DNA from: Viola odorata
Taxonomy: Eukaryota > Streptophyta > Magnoliopsida > Malpighiales > Violaceae
Direction of reading: 5' to 3'
Assembly: GCA_963691705.1 (NCBI GenBank)
Contig: OY829540.1
Span: forward strand, 49,450,158-49,514,157
DNA length: 64,000 nt
The translations under genes were made by a program, and so were the position numbers. Positions within the stretch are counted from its first letter, which is position 1. Every line of letters begins with the position of its first letter. Positions 47,258 through 57,634 of this stretch are shown here, piece after piece. Under the pieces are notes generated by a model. It saw nothing but the letters and a program-made list of their open reading frames with translations. It searched no databases and was not told the origin of the DNA.

Positions 47258-48850
47258 ATGGATACCAACCAAATTGACCCTCTCACTCTGTTTGCAAACA
47301 ACCCATTACCATCCTCAGGTGTCGGGATTGTTTTAGAAGATGAAGAACAGACCCCAAATTCGCCGATTTTGGACGCAATCCATGAAGATGCTCCGGACCC
47401 AGAACATGGCGGAGGTGTTGAAGGTCAAATTATTCCATTCCTCTCGTGATTATGGTTTAATTTATGAATGGTTGATGTTAATTTATTAATGGTTTTCTCT
47501 CCTGATCTTGATTGCGTTTGTTTGCTGTTGATGGTAGGTCAAAATGGAGTTAGAAGAGAGCTTTGTAACGAGGACAGACACGCTGCTTACCAAATGCTCC
47601 TAACAAAAAGTGTTAATGGGAAGCTCAAGAGGACAACGACAACCGAAGTTGCCCAATTCTTCAATGTGCATATTCGTTCAATCCAACGGATTTGGAAGAG
47701 GGGAAGGGAGTCTGAAAATAACGAGGTTTCACAGTCCAGAGTTAGAAATTGTGGCAGAAAGAGTATCCAATTTGATCTCCAGAAGATTAGAGATGTTCCA
47801 TTACGAGATAGGACAACTCTGAGGTCTCTCGCTGGAATCCTCGGTGTATCCAAGTCATTTTTACAAACAAAATTGAGAAGTGGAGAATTGAAGCGGCACA
47901 GTAATGCGGTGAAACCAACAATGACAGATGGGAACCGTGTGCAAAGGGTGCGTCATTGTCTGTCCTCCATTGATCCAACCTCCAACCAGTTTTACGATAT
48001 GGAAAATGTGGTGCACATAGATGAAAAATGGTTCCAAATGACAAGGAAGGTGCAGACTTACTATCTTCTTGCCGACGAAGACGATCCTGTAAGGAACATT
48101 AAAAGTTCTAATTTTATACCTAAAATTATGTTTCTTGCAGCTGTTGCTAGACCTAGATTTGATTCTCATAGAGAATGTACATTTGATGGTAAGATAGGGG
48201 TGTTCCCATTGGTAACAGAGGTGGCTGCGGTGAGGTCAAGTGCAAATAGGATAGCTGGGACTCTAGAACTTAAGCCAATTACCAAGGTAGATAGGGCTGT
48301 TATTAGACAATTCATGATTGAGAAAATACTACCAGCCATTAAGGACAAATGGCCGGGGGATAGTGTCATGGATGAAATTATCATCCAACAGGACAATGCA
48401 AAAACACATATACATTGTGATGATGTAGATTTTTTGGCAGCAGTAGATAAAGTGGGTTTGAAGATCACACTTTTGAGTCAACCCCCTAATTCGCCTGATT
48501 TGAATGTGCTTGATCTAGGGTTTTTTAGAGCAATTCAATCACTGCAATCAAAGAGGTGTGCAAGAAATATGGATCAGTTGGTGGAAGCAGTTAACAAAGC
48601 TTTCTTTGAGTTTCCTACTTTTAAGGCTAACAACATTTTCCTAACTCTCCAATCATGCATGATTGAGATCTTGAAAATTAGATGTTTAAATGTGTACAAA
48701 ATTCCTCACATGAAGAAGGAACAATTAGCTAGGCAAGGGTTGCTACCTTCCATGCTGTCGTGCAATCCACTTCTCATTGCCACTGCTCTTGCTCATCTTC
48801 CTGCTGTTCAATGTAAGGCTTCTCAGTTGGTTGTACATGTCATATTTTAA
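47258..48850 (+). CDS. Mariner-like transposase, DD39D (492 aa, 2 exons)
   Basis: Exons 47,258-47,423 and 47,538-48,850; the GT-AG intron is 114 bp. The first exon is acidic (MDTNQIDPLTLF). The second opens with GQNGVRREL and an HTH region (TTEVAQFFNVHIRSIQRIWKR). The catalytic triad is visible: HIDEKWF, QQDNAKTH, and the Asp of LDLGFF 39 residues later, the plant DD39D spacing. Function: it binds the inverted repeats and moves the element by cut-and-paste into TA. The frame is intact. The last 12 residues may instead be spliced out (GTAAGG at 48,814), with an alternative short tail near 48,905. Confidence 0.93.
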
Positions 48851-49149
48851 CTGTGTTTTCATTCAATAATATGTATTGACATTGTACTTTTGCCTGTTAT
48901 TTAGGATGCAGATGTGAAGATCCAACTGGAGTTTGATGGGCCATTTTTTGGTTAAAAGTTGCAGTTTATTAATGGATTTTTTTGGTAAATGATGTGCAAA
49001 TAGTGGAGTATTTTGTGTACATATAGCATATAGTGCAAGATATATGAATACTAATTTGATGCAGCAATATAAGTACAAGTGGATTGTGTTTGGAAGCAAC
49101 TTCTATGTTCAATTTGTGTCTGCATAAATTGCTATGGTTATAATGATTT

Positions 49150-49450
49150 GAATGAGATGTTGAATTTTTTGTTTGGCTGAGATGTTTACATAGACTGAGA
49201 TGTTTGGTTGCTGGTTTGGATGGGATGTTTGGTTAGAATGAGATGTTTGTTTGCTGGTTTGGATGAGATGTATGGTTTGAATGAGATGTTTGGTTAGAAT
49301 GAGATGTTTGGTTGCTGGTTTGGATGAGATGTTTGGTTAGAATGAGATGTTTGGTTTAAATGGTTTGGATGACATGTTTGGTTTGAATGACAGCTTTAGT
49401 TGCTGGTTTGGATGAGATGTTTGGTTTAAATGAGAGATTGGGTTGCTGTT
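49150..49450. repeat. Minisatellite inside the mariner element
   Basis: Degenerate repeats of GAGATGTTTGGTT followed by AGAAT, TGAAT or GCTGGTTTGGAT, at periods of about 20-30 bp. It is non-coding and lies between the transposase and the second ORF. Confidence 0.85.
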
Positions 49451-49741
49451 TGGTTACAATGATTTGTTGAATTGCTTTGCCTTGATCGATGAAGTTGGAT
49501 TTACATTAACTTGCCCTGTTTCGTGTCCAATTTTAGTCCAAATTGATCATGTGATGAATCTACTGTGTGCTAGGATGGAAGTAGGTTGCATGCTTTTATC
49601 AGGTATCTAAGCAGAAAAGGAGTGTATTGCAGAAAATAGATTTCTGATTTTTAGGCAGCCTTTTACCTTCCCAAACACCACACAGTTTGACCACTTGGTT
49701 TACACCTTTTCAAACAGGCGTCTCTAACCCTAGGCAACCAC

Positions 49742-49748
49742 TATAAAT
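49742..49748 (+). promoter_or_regulatory. TATA box of the mariner-borne second ORF
   Basis: TATAAAT about 110 bp upstream of ATG 49,857, followed by a CT-rich leader. It suggests that the ORF has its own promoter within the transposon. Confidence 0.5.
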
Positions 49749-49856
49749 GCTTTCTTTTCCCTTGTTTAACCACAACCCTAAACGGCCACAATTACTCATC
49801 TACTAATCCTCCTTCTTATCTTCCACCTCTTTGAATCTTTGTGCAGGTCATTCACA

Positions 49857-50219
49857 ATGGAACGCGAAGCCAAAGCTGAAATGCTGAATGAGGTCCAAGA
49901 GCTGAGCAGGCAACTCCAAGAGGAGATCGTGCAGCTAGACCACTTGGTGCTTCGAACCAATCTTCACGTCGGGCTGCTGAACCAAAGGGTGGAGGAGCTG
50001 ACCCAACGGAAGGCTGATATATTTGAAGACGACTTTGGGGAGCTCACCATTCCAGCTGTTGATATGCTGGCTAAGTGTATCACACATCTCTCAACTGGGA
50101 TTGCTCATCTCGAGCATAAGAGACGTGTGTTGCATCTAGGAGCCAACAATGCGAGGGCTGCTGATGTTGAGCTGAACAGGTTTGCGAATGCCATTCCAGG
50201 CATTCCAACCACTGATTAG
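49857..50219 (+). CDS. Mariner-borne ORF of unknown function (120 aa, coiled coil)
   Basis: ATG 49,857 to TAG 50,217-50,219. The upstream extension uses a non-ATG start, and a possible splice acceptor (GTGCAG) lies 11 bases before the ATG. I do not recognise the protein. It is rich in Glu, Leu and Gln with heptad-like spacing over residues 1-50 (EMLNEVQELSRQLQEEIVQL), consistent with a coiled coil. A second helical stretch follows (LAKCITHLSTGIAHLEHKRR). No transposase, zinc or nuclease motif is seen. It sits between the transposase gene and the MITE, on the same strand as the transposase. It could be a captured host gene or an accessory factor. Confidence 0.6.
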   Translation: MEREAKAEMLNEVQELSRQLQEEIVQLDHLVLRTNLHVGLLNQRVEELTQRKADIFEDDFGELTIPAVDMLAKCITHLSTGIAHLEHKRRVLHLGANNARAADVELNRFANAIPGIPTTD

Positions 50220-50280
50220 TTCAACATCAAACAGAGTCTTGTTTTCCTTTACCTAATCTCTGTCACGTCTGTGTTGTGAT

Positions 50281-50820
50281 TAGTGCTGTTAACGAGCCGG
50301 TTCGGTCCGGGTAGTGAGATACCCGGACTCGGCCCATTAACTAACGGGTAGACCCGGAACCGACTCGTTAAGGGAACCGAGTCCCCATTTCAGACCCGGA
50401 CTCGGACCGTTCATTACCCGGCCGGGTACCCGGACCGGCTCGGTTTCTTAACAAAAAAAAATGTGGCCTAATAGTTAAAAACAATCTGACCTAATTCTAC
50501 TATCATAAAAAATTTGATAAATTTTAAAGTGGAATTAGCCTTTCAAGGCTACCAAAAATATCATCCAAATTTCAAATATCATATCATAGGTTATTTAGTT
50601 TACTTTTAGTTTATATACTTTAATCTTTAGGCCATGTTTGGTATACAATTATATTTCTAACGGGTATATTCGGGTATCTCCGGGTATACCCGTTCGGGTT
50701 CTCGGTTCCTAATTCAGATCCGGAGCCGACTCGTTTGGGTTGCGGGCGGGTCTTCGGTTCCGGGTATAACGGTCCGGGTCCCGGGCGAGTCCCGGGTAAC
50801 CCGGCTCGCTGACAGCACTA
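50281..50820. mobile_element. hAT-type MITE nested in the mariner element (540 bp)
   Basis: Perfect 8-bp target duplication GTTGTGAT at 50,273-50,280 and 50,821-50,828, the hAT size. Terminal repeats TAGTGCTGTTAACGAGCCGG and (reverse complement of the right end) TAGTGCTGTCAGCGAGCCGG match at 18 of 20. The GC-rich ends are filled with CCCGG words in both orientations, and the centre is AT-rich. No ORF. Confidence 0.92.
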
Positions 50821-50828
50821 GTTGTGAT

Positions 50829-51948
50829 GGAGTTTGAATGTTCATATTTTGTTTCCCTTTCCCTAAGAACCCTGTCACATGTGTTTTGTGATGGAGTATG
50901 AATAATAAATTGAGTTTGCCTTCCGCTAATCTCTGTCTCTGTTTCAATATGATTGGCACAGCAGTTTGATTTCCAGGGTGAAATATAGACCAAATGAATA
51001 GTTTTAAACAAATAAAATTGAAAACAATAATCAACCAAATGAATAGTTTTAAACACAAGCTATGTTCCATGTTTTCCCACTTCAATAATTCAGCCAAGAC
51101 GATGTACATTAACCACAATGCAAATGTACATTAACCACATACCAATACCAATCCAAACCAACTCTAAACTGAAATTGAAATCATTGCTTAAACAAACCAC
51201 AAATCGGAAGCAAAGGAGCATTTTAACAATAGTATAGATCATTTGGTTTAAAAACAGAGATATTCCAAACCAAATGGACAGTAATGACTCATCAAGAGTT
51301 GAATTCAAACCACAAACCATACATCCAATTCCTAGGATTAACAAATTGAAGTCATTGCTCAAACAATCCACAAACCATTAATCCAAATTCATGCATGTCT
51401 GGATCAAGATGCCAACCACAAACCACAATGCAGAGTAGATTAATTGCTTTGGCAAAAGACAGGAAGTAAACTGAAAACAGAGATGAATGTCAAAAAAGAC
51501 TTCAAACACAAGCATGAATTTTTTAGTCCAATTGGTCCTGTCAAAATCCAACCACAACCCACAATGCTCGAAAGTAGATTAATTGGTGAACAAAAAGGCT
51601 ACAAACAAACTGAAAACAGAGATGAATATGGAAGAAGACTTCAAACACAAACTGATTTTATTTTTTTCCCAAGTTTTCCACTCAAATTCCAACCAATTCC
51701 ACCTAAAAACAGAGAGTAATCTGGAAATAAACTAAAAACAGCGAGCAATCTGGAATAAACTTGATACAATACATTCATAATTTGGTTTGATTTGTACATC
51801 ATACAGTTTTTCTACCTACTTACAGCTTGCAGATTGCCTAACATAACCAAAAACTTGTTCCTTACATACAAAATACAACCAATTCCACATACATCAACAA
51901 CACCATTCTGTTGATCAACCAAAAACTAGAAGAAATACATTTTGGTCA
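50829..51948. other. Non-coding mariner interior with diverged repeats
   Basis: Contains repeated CCAAATGAATAGTTTTAAACA (50,990-51,055) and GTACATTAACCACA, plus two similar blocks (51,450-51,560 and 51,585-51,690) sharing ACTGAAAACAGAGATGAAT and AGACTTCAAACACAA. The blocks look like an ancient internal duplication. No gene supported. Confidence 0.65.
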
Positions 51949-52470
51949 TCAGTAGTAGGATGGAAGCAAGAGACGCAACATCTCAATAAAGTCTGGTTCA
52001 TAACTTGGGTCCTCGAATTCAAACATACCTGCAATTGGGAGTTTGTTGAGGTCGAAATCTCTCTCTCCCTTGTACTTGGCGGCCAACAGTCTCTCCTCAG
52101 ACGAGGGTTCATTCAAGTCGAAATCGTGGATAACTTTCGGCCATGAATCGCCTACCCTGGTCTTCAGTTTCTTGAAATTCACAAGTGGCTCCAATTTCCT
52201 CTTGCGACCCGAAGGCATATCCCCATCATCGCAGAAGGTATCCTCCACAATCAACGCCATTTCGTCGCCGGAATCCTCCACGGTTGCCTCGATGACACCG
52301 TCGTTGGAATCCTCAACGATAGCCTCGATGCGGTCGCCTGAAGCCTCATTCCCCGCATCCACGGCCGTTGCCACGATTCCGATTGAATCTCGGACCACCA
52401 TGTTCATTGAATCGTCAAATTCAATCATGGAATCGTACTGCGAATCTTCCCTGTACTCGACGGTTTCCAT
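51949..52470 (-). CDS. Mariner-borne acidic protein with DLN motifs (173 aa)
   Basis: Minus-strand ORF from ATG 52,470 (METVEYRED); the longer version starts at a non-ATG codon. I do not know the family. It is strongly acidic in the first 95 residues, with diverged repeats of the form AxVEDSxD. A basic patch, GRKRKLE, is a likely nuclear signal. Two DLN motifs follow, HDFDLNEPSSEE and RDFDLNKLP, which resemble EAR-type repression motifs. A TATATAT candidate lies about 100 bp upstream (52,570-52,576), close to the right terminal repeat. It is divergent from the transposase gene and inside the same inverted repeats. It might modulate transcription of the element or host, but that is inference. 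Confidence 0.65.
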   Translation of the reverse strand: METVEYREDSQYDSMIEFDDSMNMVVRDSIGIVATAVDAGNEASGDRIEAIVEDSNDGVIEATVEDSGDEMALIVEDTFCDDGDMPSGRKRKLEPLVNFKKLKTRVGDSWPKVIHDFDLNEPSSEERLLAAKYKGERDFDLNKLPIAGMFEFEDPSYEPDFIEMLRLLLPSYY

Positions 52471-52802
52471 AATCGAATTCAACAACCCAATTTCGCATAA
52501 CTTTTCTCTGGAATGAAGGAGGAAGATGTGGACGGAGTAGAGGAGACCAAAATTTATTCAATTGCAGGAATATATATTGAACATAGTGAACAGAGCCCAA
52601 ATTTTCCATTTCCTACCCAGTTTGATTTTCAATTTCCCTCTCAAAATTTGGTGAATTTTGAGAGGAGAATTCAGCTTCAGCAGCGATGGGAGCAGATGTG
52701 AGAAATTGGCTTTGCAAAGGGAGCGAGGGTGTTTTGGTCAGAATAAGGTGAAGAAGCTCTCGAAAGGCGAGAACGACAATTAATTTCACGCGTAGTCGTT
52801 TT

Positions 52803-52836
52803 TGCTAAAACGACAAGTAATGGCGGACAGAGGGAG
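52803..52836 (-). repeat. Right terminal inverted repeat of mariner element
   Basis: 34 bp, exact reverse complement of the left end, followed by the TA duplication at 52,837-52,838. Confidence 0.97.
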
Positions 52837-52838
52837 TA

Positions 52839-53515
52839 CCATTTAGCAGATAAAAATTCATGATTGAATGGAGGAAGAATTCATATAGTCATGAATCATA
52901 TGCAGGAATTGCCAGTAAATATGCAGTGCGGCTAGACAAACACAAGGTCCCAATTCTCAGAGGAAGTGGGTCGTATGGACTCAATTGGGCTGTAAAAGTT
53001 TGTCGGTTGGATATTAAATTTTACTAATAAACTAGTTTCACTATTGCTGAATGAAACAAAATTAGAAATGATTCATTTATTCCTTAGAAAAAAGAAAAAA
53101 AATGATTCATTTATTATCATTTCATCAGCTATCTTCTTAATATTATGGTTTGAGCACTATAATTTTAAAAAATTGAACAATTTTTCTTGCATTTGAGCTG
53201 TATCATATTTTAAAAGTGGACGAGTCTTATTATATTTTCAAAATTTGCTATATTTTAATTAAAATATCCTTACAAATTAACCACCAGTAGAAATAAACCA
53301 ATGAGTTCTAATTGGACTAAAAAAAGAATATTACATTTTGAAATATTAGATTAGTGTGATTGGCCATAGGAAGAAAATTAAAAATGATTGTAATTAAGGC
53401 AAAGGGGATTATTTTGGTGGTCACTACAATTTCTTGTTGAAGTCATGATTAGTTACATTTACTACTAACGTTGTCTTATTCCTATTTGACAGAACTAACA
53501 ACAGTGGGCGTAAGA
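52839..53515. other. AT-rich spacer upstream of the ELM2/SANT gene
   Basis: No ORF or repeat structure recognised. Confidence 0.55.
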
Positions 53516-53550
53516 CACGTGGCTTCAGATGGAGTTATTGCCACGTCATC
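53516..53550. promoter_or_regulatory. G-box and ACGT element upstream of the ELM2/SANT gene
   Basis: CACGTG at 53,516-53,521 (in ACACGTGGC) and GCCACGTCATC at 53,540-53,550 are classic bZIP/bHLH-type sites. They lie about 200 bp before the leader splice donor at 53,753. Confidence 0.5.
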
Positions 53551-54809
53551 AGCATTACTTTCTGGCTCAAAAAAATGGTTGCAACAACCGCTTCTTTCCC
53601 CTTCCGCCCACCTTCTCTGACGGAGTAAAACCAGCGGCGATCGTTTCTCCCCCGTCCCCACCGCCTTCATCTTATCGATCATCACCCAAACAAAAAAAAA
53701 ATATTGAAAAAAAGAAGCAAAATTCAAAATATAACGAAATAATCGCGGTGAAGGTACGGATCCCAATCTCAATCTCTTTCCTGGTTTCCTATTTTCCTCA
53801 GATCTGCCAACGCTTTTCACCTACTTTTTTGTTGATATGTGATGCTAATTTGAAACCTAATCAGCGGTTTTTATTTTTCATTTATTTCATAAAATGAAAT
53901 CTGGACATGGGCCTTATCTGGAGATCTCTGAATGACCCATCTGTCTGCTTGATCTGTGATTTTTCTTGTTGTTTCCCTTAGATTTTAATGTTCTTAGCTC
54001 ATGTAGTTGCTGCAATTGGGGTTCTTCTTTTATAACTGAATAGTCAATCTCAGAACGGTAAGTCAAAATTGCTGGAAAAAAAGATGACTCAGATTTATTG
54101 TTTTTTTATGGATAAAGCTCCTTTCTTTGTTTCAGTCAAAGAATCGAATATTTGTTAAGAAATGTTTAAATATGGATTGTGTTCTTGTCATTCTCATGTA
54201 AGCATTTTGCCTTGCTTTTGTTTTCTTTTGCTTTTCATGTCCAGAATTGTCTGGATGAATAGATGAAAGTTTGTGTTTGAGAGTTTATAGCGAGGGACCG
54301 ACACTGATATGACATCATTGAAGTTATATATTTGGCAATTAAGGAAGTTTAAAACCTGACTAACTCCTCTCTGCACACCCAAAAATTATCCCTCGTCAAA
54401 ATTCTGTTACGCCATTATTACCCCAGGACAAGATACTTTCGATATCTGTCTACAGTATCTCAGAGTGCCATGGTGGTTCGTACCTGATTCCTTTCCATTT
54501 CAATTGATGTCCATCTTTCACATTGATGCTTTCAGCTTAAAAGCTTCTGTTATAATTCTTTAGTTTGCTCTTCCTTACTCCTCAATGCAAAACTCTCCAG
54601 TTTCTCAAGAATGAATGTTTGTAAAATAAGTTGAAATGAATCTATACAGTGGAGTGCTCATATGTTTTGCCACACTTTATTCAAACCCAATTTTATTTTT
54701 TTGTTATTCTCTTGCAACCTCTTGTTCTTGTGCCCATTTTTTATTCAGTTCACTCACGTTTAAAACTAACTATTTGCAGGTAAAGTTAAAATCTAAATTA
54801 CAAAAGAAC

Positions 54810-56400
54810 ATGATTCACAAAAGGCCTTTCATTGACGATGATTCTTATGAGGTTGTTTGTAAGCACCCCAGACAATTTGAGCACATTAATAACCTTGCTC
54901 CAGTTGTTCCTTCTAGTGACGCTCACCACAAGTGCCTGACTTCAGGTAATGAACAGTTGATAGTTTGATTTATGAGTTAGTTGATCCTTTCATTAATGAA
55001 GGCGCACATAGCTGTCTTGTGGATTCGCCTATAACAGGCAGACTATTATCAAAGTTATTTTTCTTTCTTTAACTCAAATGCTTTAGCTTTGTCTACTACA
55101 CATTAGCAGAAAGCATCTTCAGATAAAATTTTCAGTTCTGTGGTTGATGTATTTGGACTTTGCCAAAATACTTTCCTATCTGTTTATTTTATAGGATAGT
55201 TGGTGTCAACTTTGTTACATGGTTTGATGAGTTTTTGCAGAAACTTCATTCTGGATCAGTCTCTGTACAATCTGATACTTGTGACCTGATGGATTTATGA
55301 CTTCAGGATTTTAGATGTAACAGATTGTGTGGTTTATGTTTGTTTATTTCCTCGATTTGTTTCACCAGTTATTCTCAGGTTACAGTCTCCAGCCACTCTT
55401 TAGCCTATTAACATTGTGTATCTAGTTCACATAGCTGACTTGTTTTTAATATGAAGAGGGTGAAGGGAAGGGCACTCACTGCAGGTGTCACAATGTAGAA
55501 AAGTCAGCAAGTGATTCAATCTCGGAAATTTCAAATGGGGCTGACAAGGACTTTGGAAGTGGTGGTACTATTTGTTTTCCACATTTTTTGTGGATCAATA
55601 GTGGGATTCTTGAACCAGATACTCTATCTTTTTTCCCTGAATATTTTGGCCATGTAAACACACCAAGGCCTTTACTTCAGCCAGATCAAGTTATCTCGTC
55701 TATTGATTACCCTCTTCAGAAGTCAGTTTCGATTGGACCGGAGCATCAAGCTTATGTTCCAGAGTGGAGCCAAAATGGTTCAAGCACCTCTGTGGATGAA
55801 CTAGACAAGTCTGCTACTGAAGTTGGACCTGCACAATTGTCTACCCTTGGTGTCACAGTTGACGAGGAACATGAGAGGAACCTGATGGGCACTTGTGTTG
55901 TTCAGATGCCTGAATTAGGTGCACCTGCAAACTACTGTTCTGAAGGCACCGAAGGTAATTGTAGTTGCGATTATAAGGGTTCCTTAAGATGCGTGAGGGA
56001 ACATATAACTGAAGCTAGGCAGAGACTAAGGGAGAACCTCGGGGAGAAGGTATTTCAGGAGCTGGGTTTTTGCGATATGGGAGAGGAGGTTGCAAAGAAA
56101 TGGAGGGAAGAAGAAGAGCAGACTTTCCATGAGGTTATCTTATCCAATCCTTTTTCTTTGGGCAAGAACTTTTGGGAACTTCTGTCAGTTGCATTTCCTT
56201 CCAGAACAAAAAAGGAGTTTGTTAGCTATTATTTTAATGTCTTCAAGCTTTGGAAACGTGCCGAGCAGAACAGGTCCGACCCTCTAAATATTGATAGTGA
56301 TGATGATGAGCGGCAAATTTGTGAAGCTGGAACAGCAGCGGAAGAGGAGGTGGGTAGGCCTTTTAAGGTTTGCTTTCAAGAAGGGCACTGGAGCCTGTGA
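54810..56400 (+). CDS. ELM2/SANT domain nuclear protein (359 aa), chimeric 3' end
   Basis: Coding exons 54,810-54,945 and 55,457-56,400, joined in phase. A non-coding leader exon ends at 53,753. The N-terminus is MIHKRPFIDDDSYEVV. The ELM2-like region spans roughly residues 88-145 (SIGPEHQAYVPEW). The SANT/Myb-like domain lies near 225-290 (KKWREEEEQTFHEVILSN, YYFNVFKLWKRAEQNRSDP). Plant relatives are uncharacterised nuclear proteins thought to act in chromatin complexes. After DSDDDERQ the family's usual tail is lost. The last ~15 residues (GRPFKVCFQEGHWSL) are UGD sequence read in another frame. The SANT part is intact, but the C-terminus is truncated and altered. Confidence 0.82.
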
Positions 56401-56800
56401 CTTAGTGGTCACCAAAGACCAGAGTCAGAGGAATCTAACAATGAACAAGTTTAAGTGGGGATTATTCTCTTCATCTCCAGTCAAAGAACCTCCTACCAAC
56501 ATTACGCAAATGAGCTTATCGTTGCTGCCGCGTGAGTGAGTTCAAGACCCTTAGCAGCTCGAGGATATATGTTAGCATGCGGAAAGCAGCTTCTGTTTTG
56601 AATGGTATGAAACTTATGGGTGACTGGAGATCAGCTGAGGATATCTGGTTATGTTTTGTCGAATCAGTAAGCCACTACGTCTCTTTGCTCAAGGGCCTGA
56701 TGTTGCTTAGAAATGATGCTGATTAGCTTTGTTTGCAATCAACCAATTACGGGTTAGGGTGGTCAATTTGATTCTTTATAATCTTTTCTTTTAACCATTG
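56360..56800 (+). pseudogene. UGD 3'-end fragment (coding remnants and 3'UTR)
   Basis: Collinear pieces match the UGD gene at 42.0-42.5 kb. TTTGCTTTCAAGAAGGGCAC corresponds to the FAFKKDTG motif, then comes a deletion, then DQSQRNLTMNKFKW ([17 protein letters not shown]). Next is SEFKTLSSSRIYVSM ([18 protein letters not shown]). Near 56,757 the 3'UTR GGTCAATTTGATTCTTTA follows. Stops and deletions make it non-functional as UGD, but it forms the end and 3'UTR of the ELM2/SANT gene. Confidence 0.85.
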
Positions 56801-57634
56801 TTATTCTTTGTTCTTTATACCTACAGAAGAATCCAAGTTTACTGTTTCTGTCTCATAATACCATTGGCGTTGGTGGAAATTCCTAGGTTTGAGTTTCAAA
56901 ATAGTTTTAGTTCTAATGCATAACAAGCATTTGTATAATTTCTTAAATCAGTTTTGATAGGTTCTTCTTCTTCTAATAGTTGTTCTGGTTCCTTTCTGTC
57001 AACTCTTCCATCACTACAAAAAGTGCTTGTAAATAAAAAGTTGGAGTATGATTGTAGAAAATGTTTATTTTATTTTGATTTGAAATTTAAGATTTCTTGT
57101 GTTTTCATTTATTTATTCATGAATCAGACAGGAGAATAAAAGATCACTATTGTACCCTTAAATATTTATTTATTTTCGTATTAATATAATTCAATTGATA
57201 TTATATCAAGTGTTTAATACTAAGTGCACTATTGTGTTTAGAAGAATGATAAAATCAAATCATCACTAATCCAAACAATAGTAACTATACACGATGGCAA
57301 TTTACAAGTTACTCTCATGTTGTATCAACTTTTACATAAAAAATGAGTAGTTTTTGTGCGTGCATGGAATAATTACATGTTAGAAAAATTCTCATCAGCT
57401 CATTTTTTACAAATATTTTTTAGTAAATCAAAATAAACATCATTTAAATAAAATAAAAAAACTTTCGTAACTGTGTCTTGTCTATTTTTAATTTTTTAGT
57501 AGTAACAGTAGATGAGTAGAAATTGGAATCACGTTTTTGAGACACTAGGGACTAAACGCTTCCTCATTTCCTAGTACCTCCGTAGAGATTCCCTCCCTCT
57601 CCCCTCACAGGAAAAACAGAATTCTCCAATTCCC
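56801..57634. other. AT-rich spacer
   Basis: No gene supported. The last ~100 bp (CCCTCCCTCTCCCC near 57,590) look like a promoter/leader for the zinc-finger pseudogene that follows. Confidence 0.55.

Larger units (their letters stand above)
46902..52836 (+). mobile_element. Mariner-like DNA transposon (5,935 bp) with accessory ORFs
   Basis: Bounded by TA on both sides (46,900-46,901 and 52,837-52,838). The 34-bp terminal inverted repeats start CTCCCTCTGTCCGCCATTAC and are identical at the two ends, which suggests a recent insertion. It contains an intact DD39D transposase gene, a minisatellite, a 120-residue ORF, a hAT-type MITE and a minus-strand 173-residue ORF. Plant mariner elements usually carry only the transposase, so the extra ORFs are unusual. 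Confidence 0.95.

Noticed and set aside
50709..51118. Overlapping minus-strand ORFs of 115-134 residues
   Set aside because: They run across the MITE end and repetitive sequence in several frames, with no coherent coding signal.
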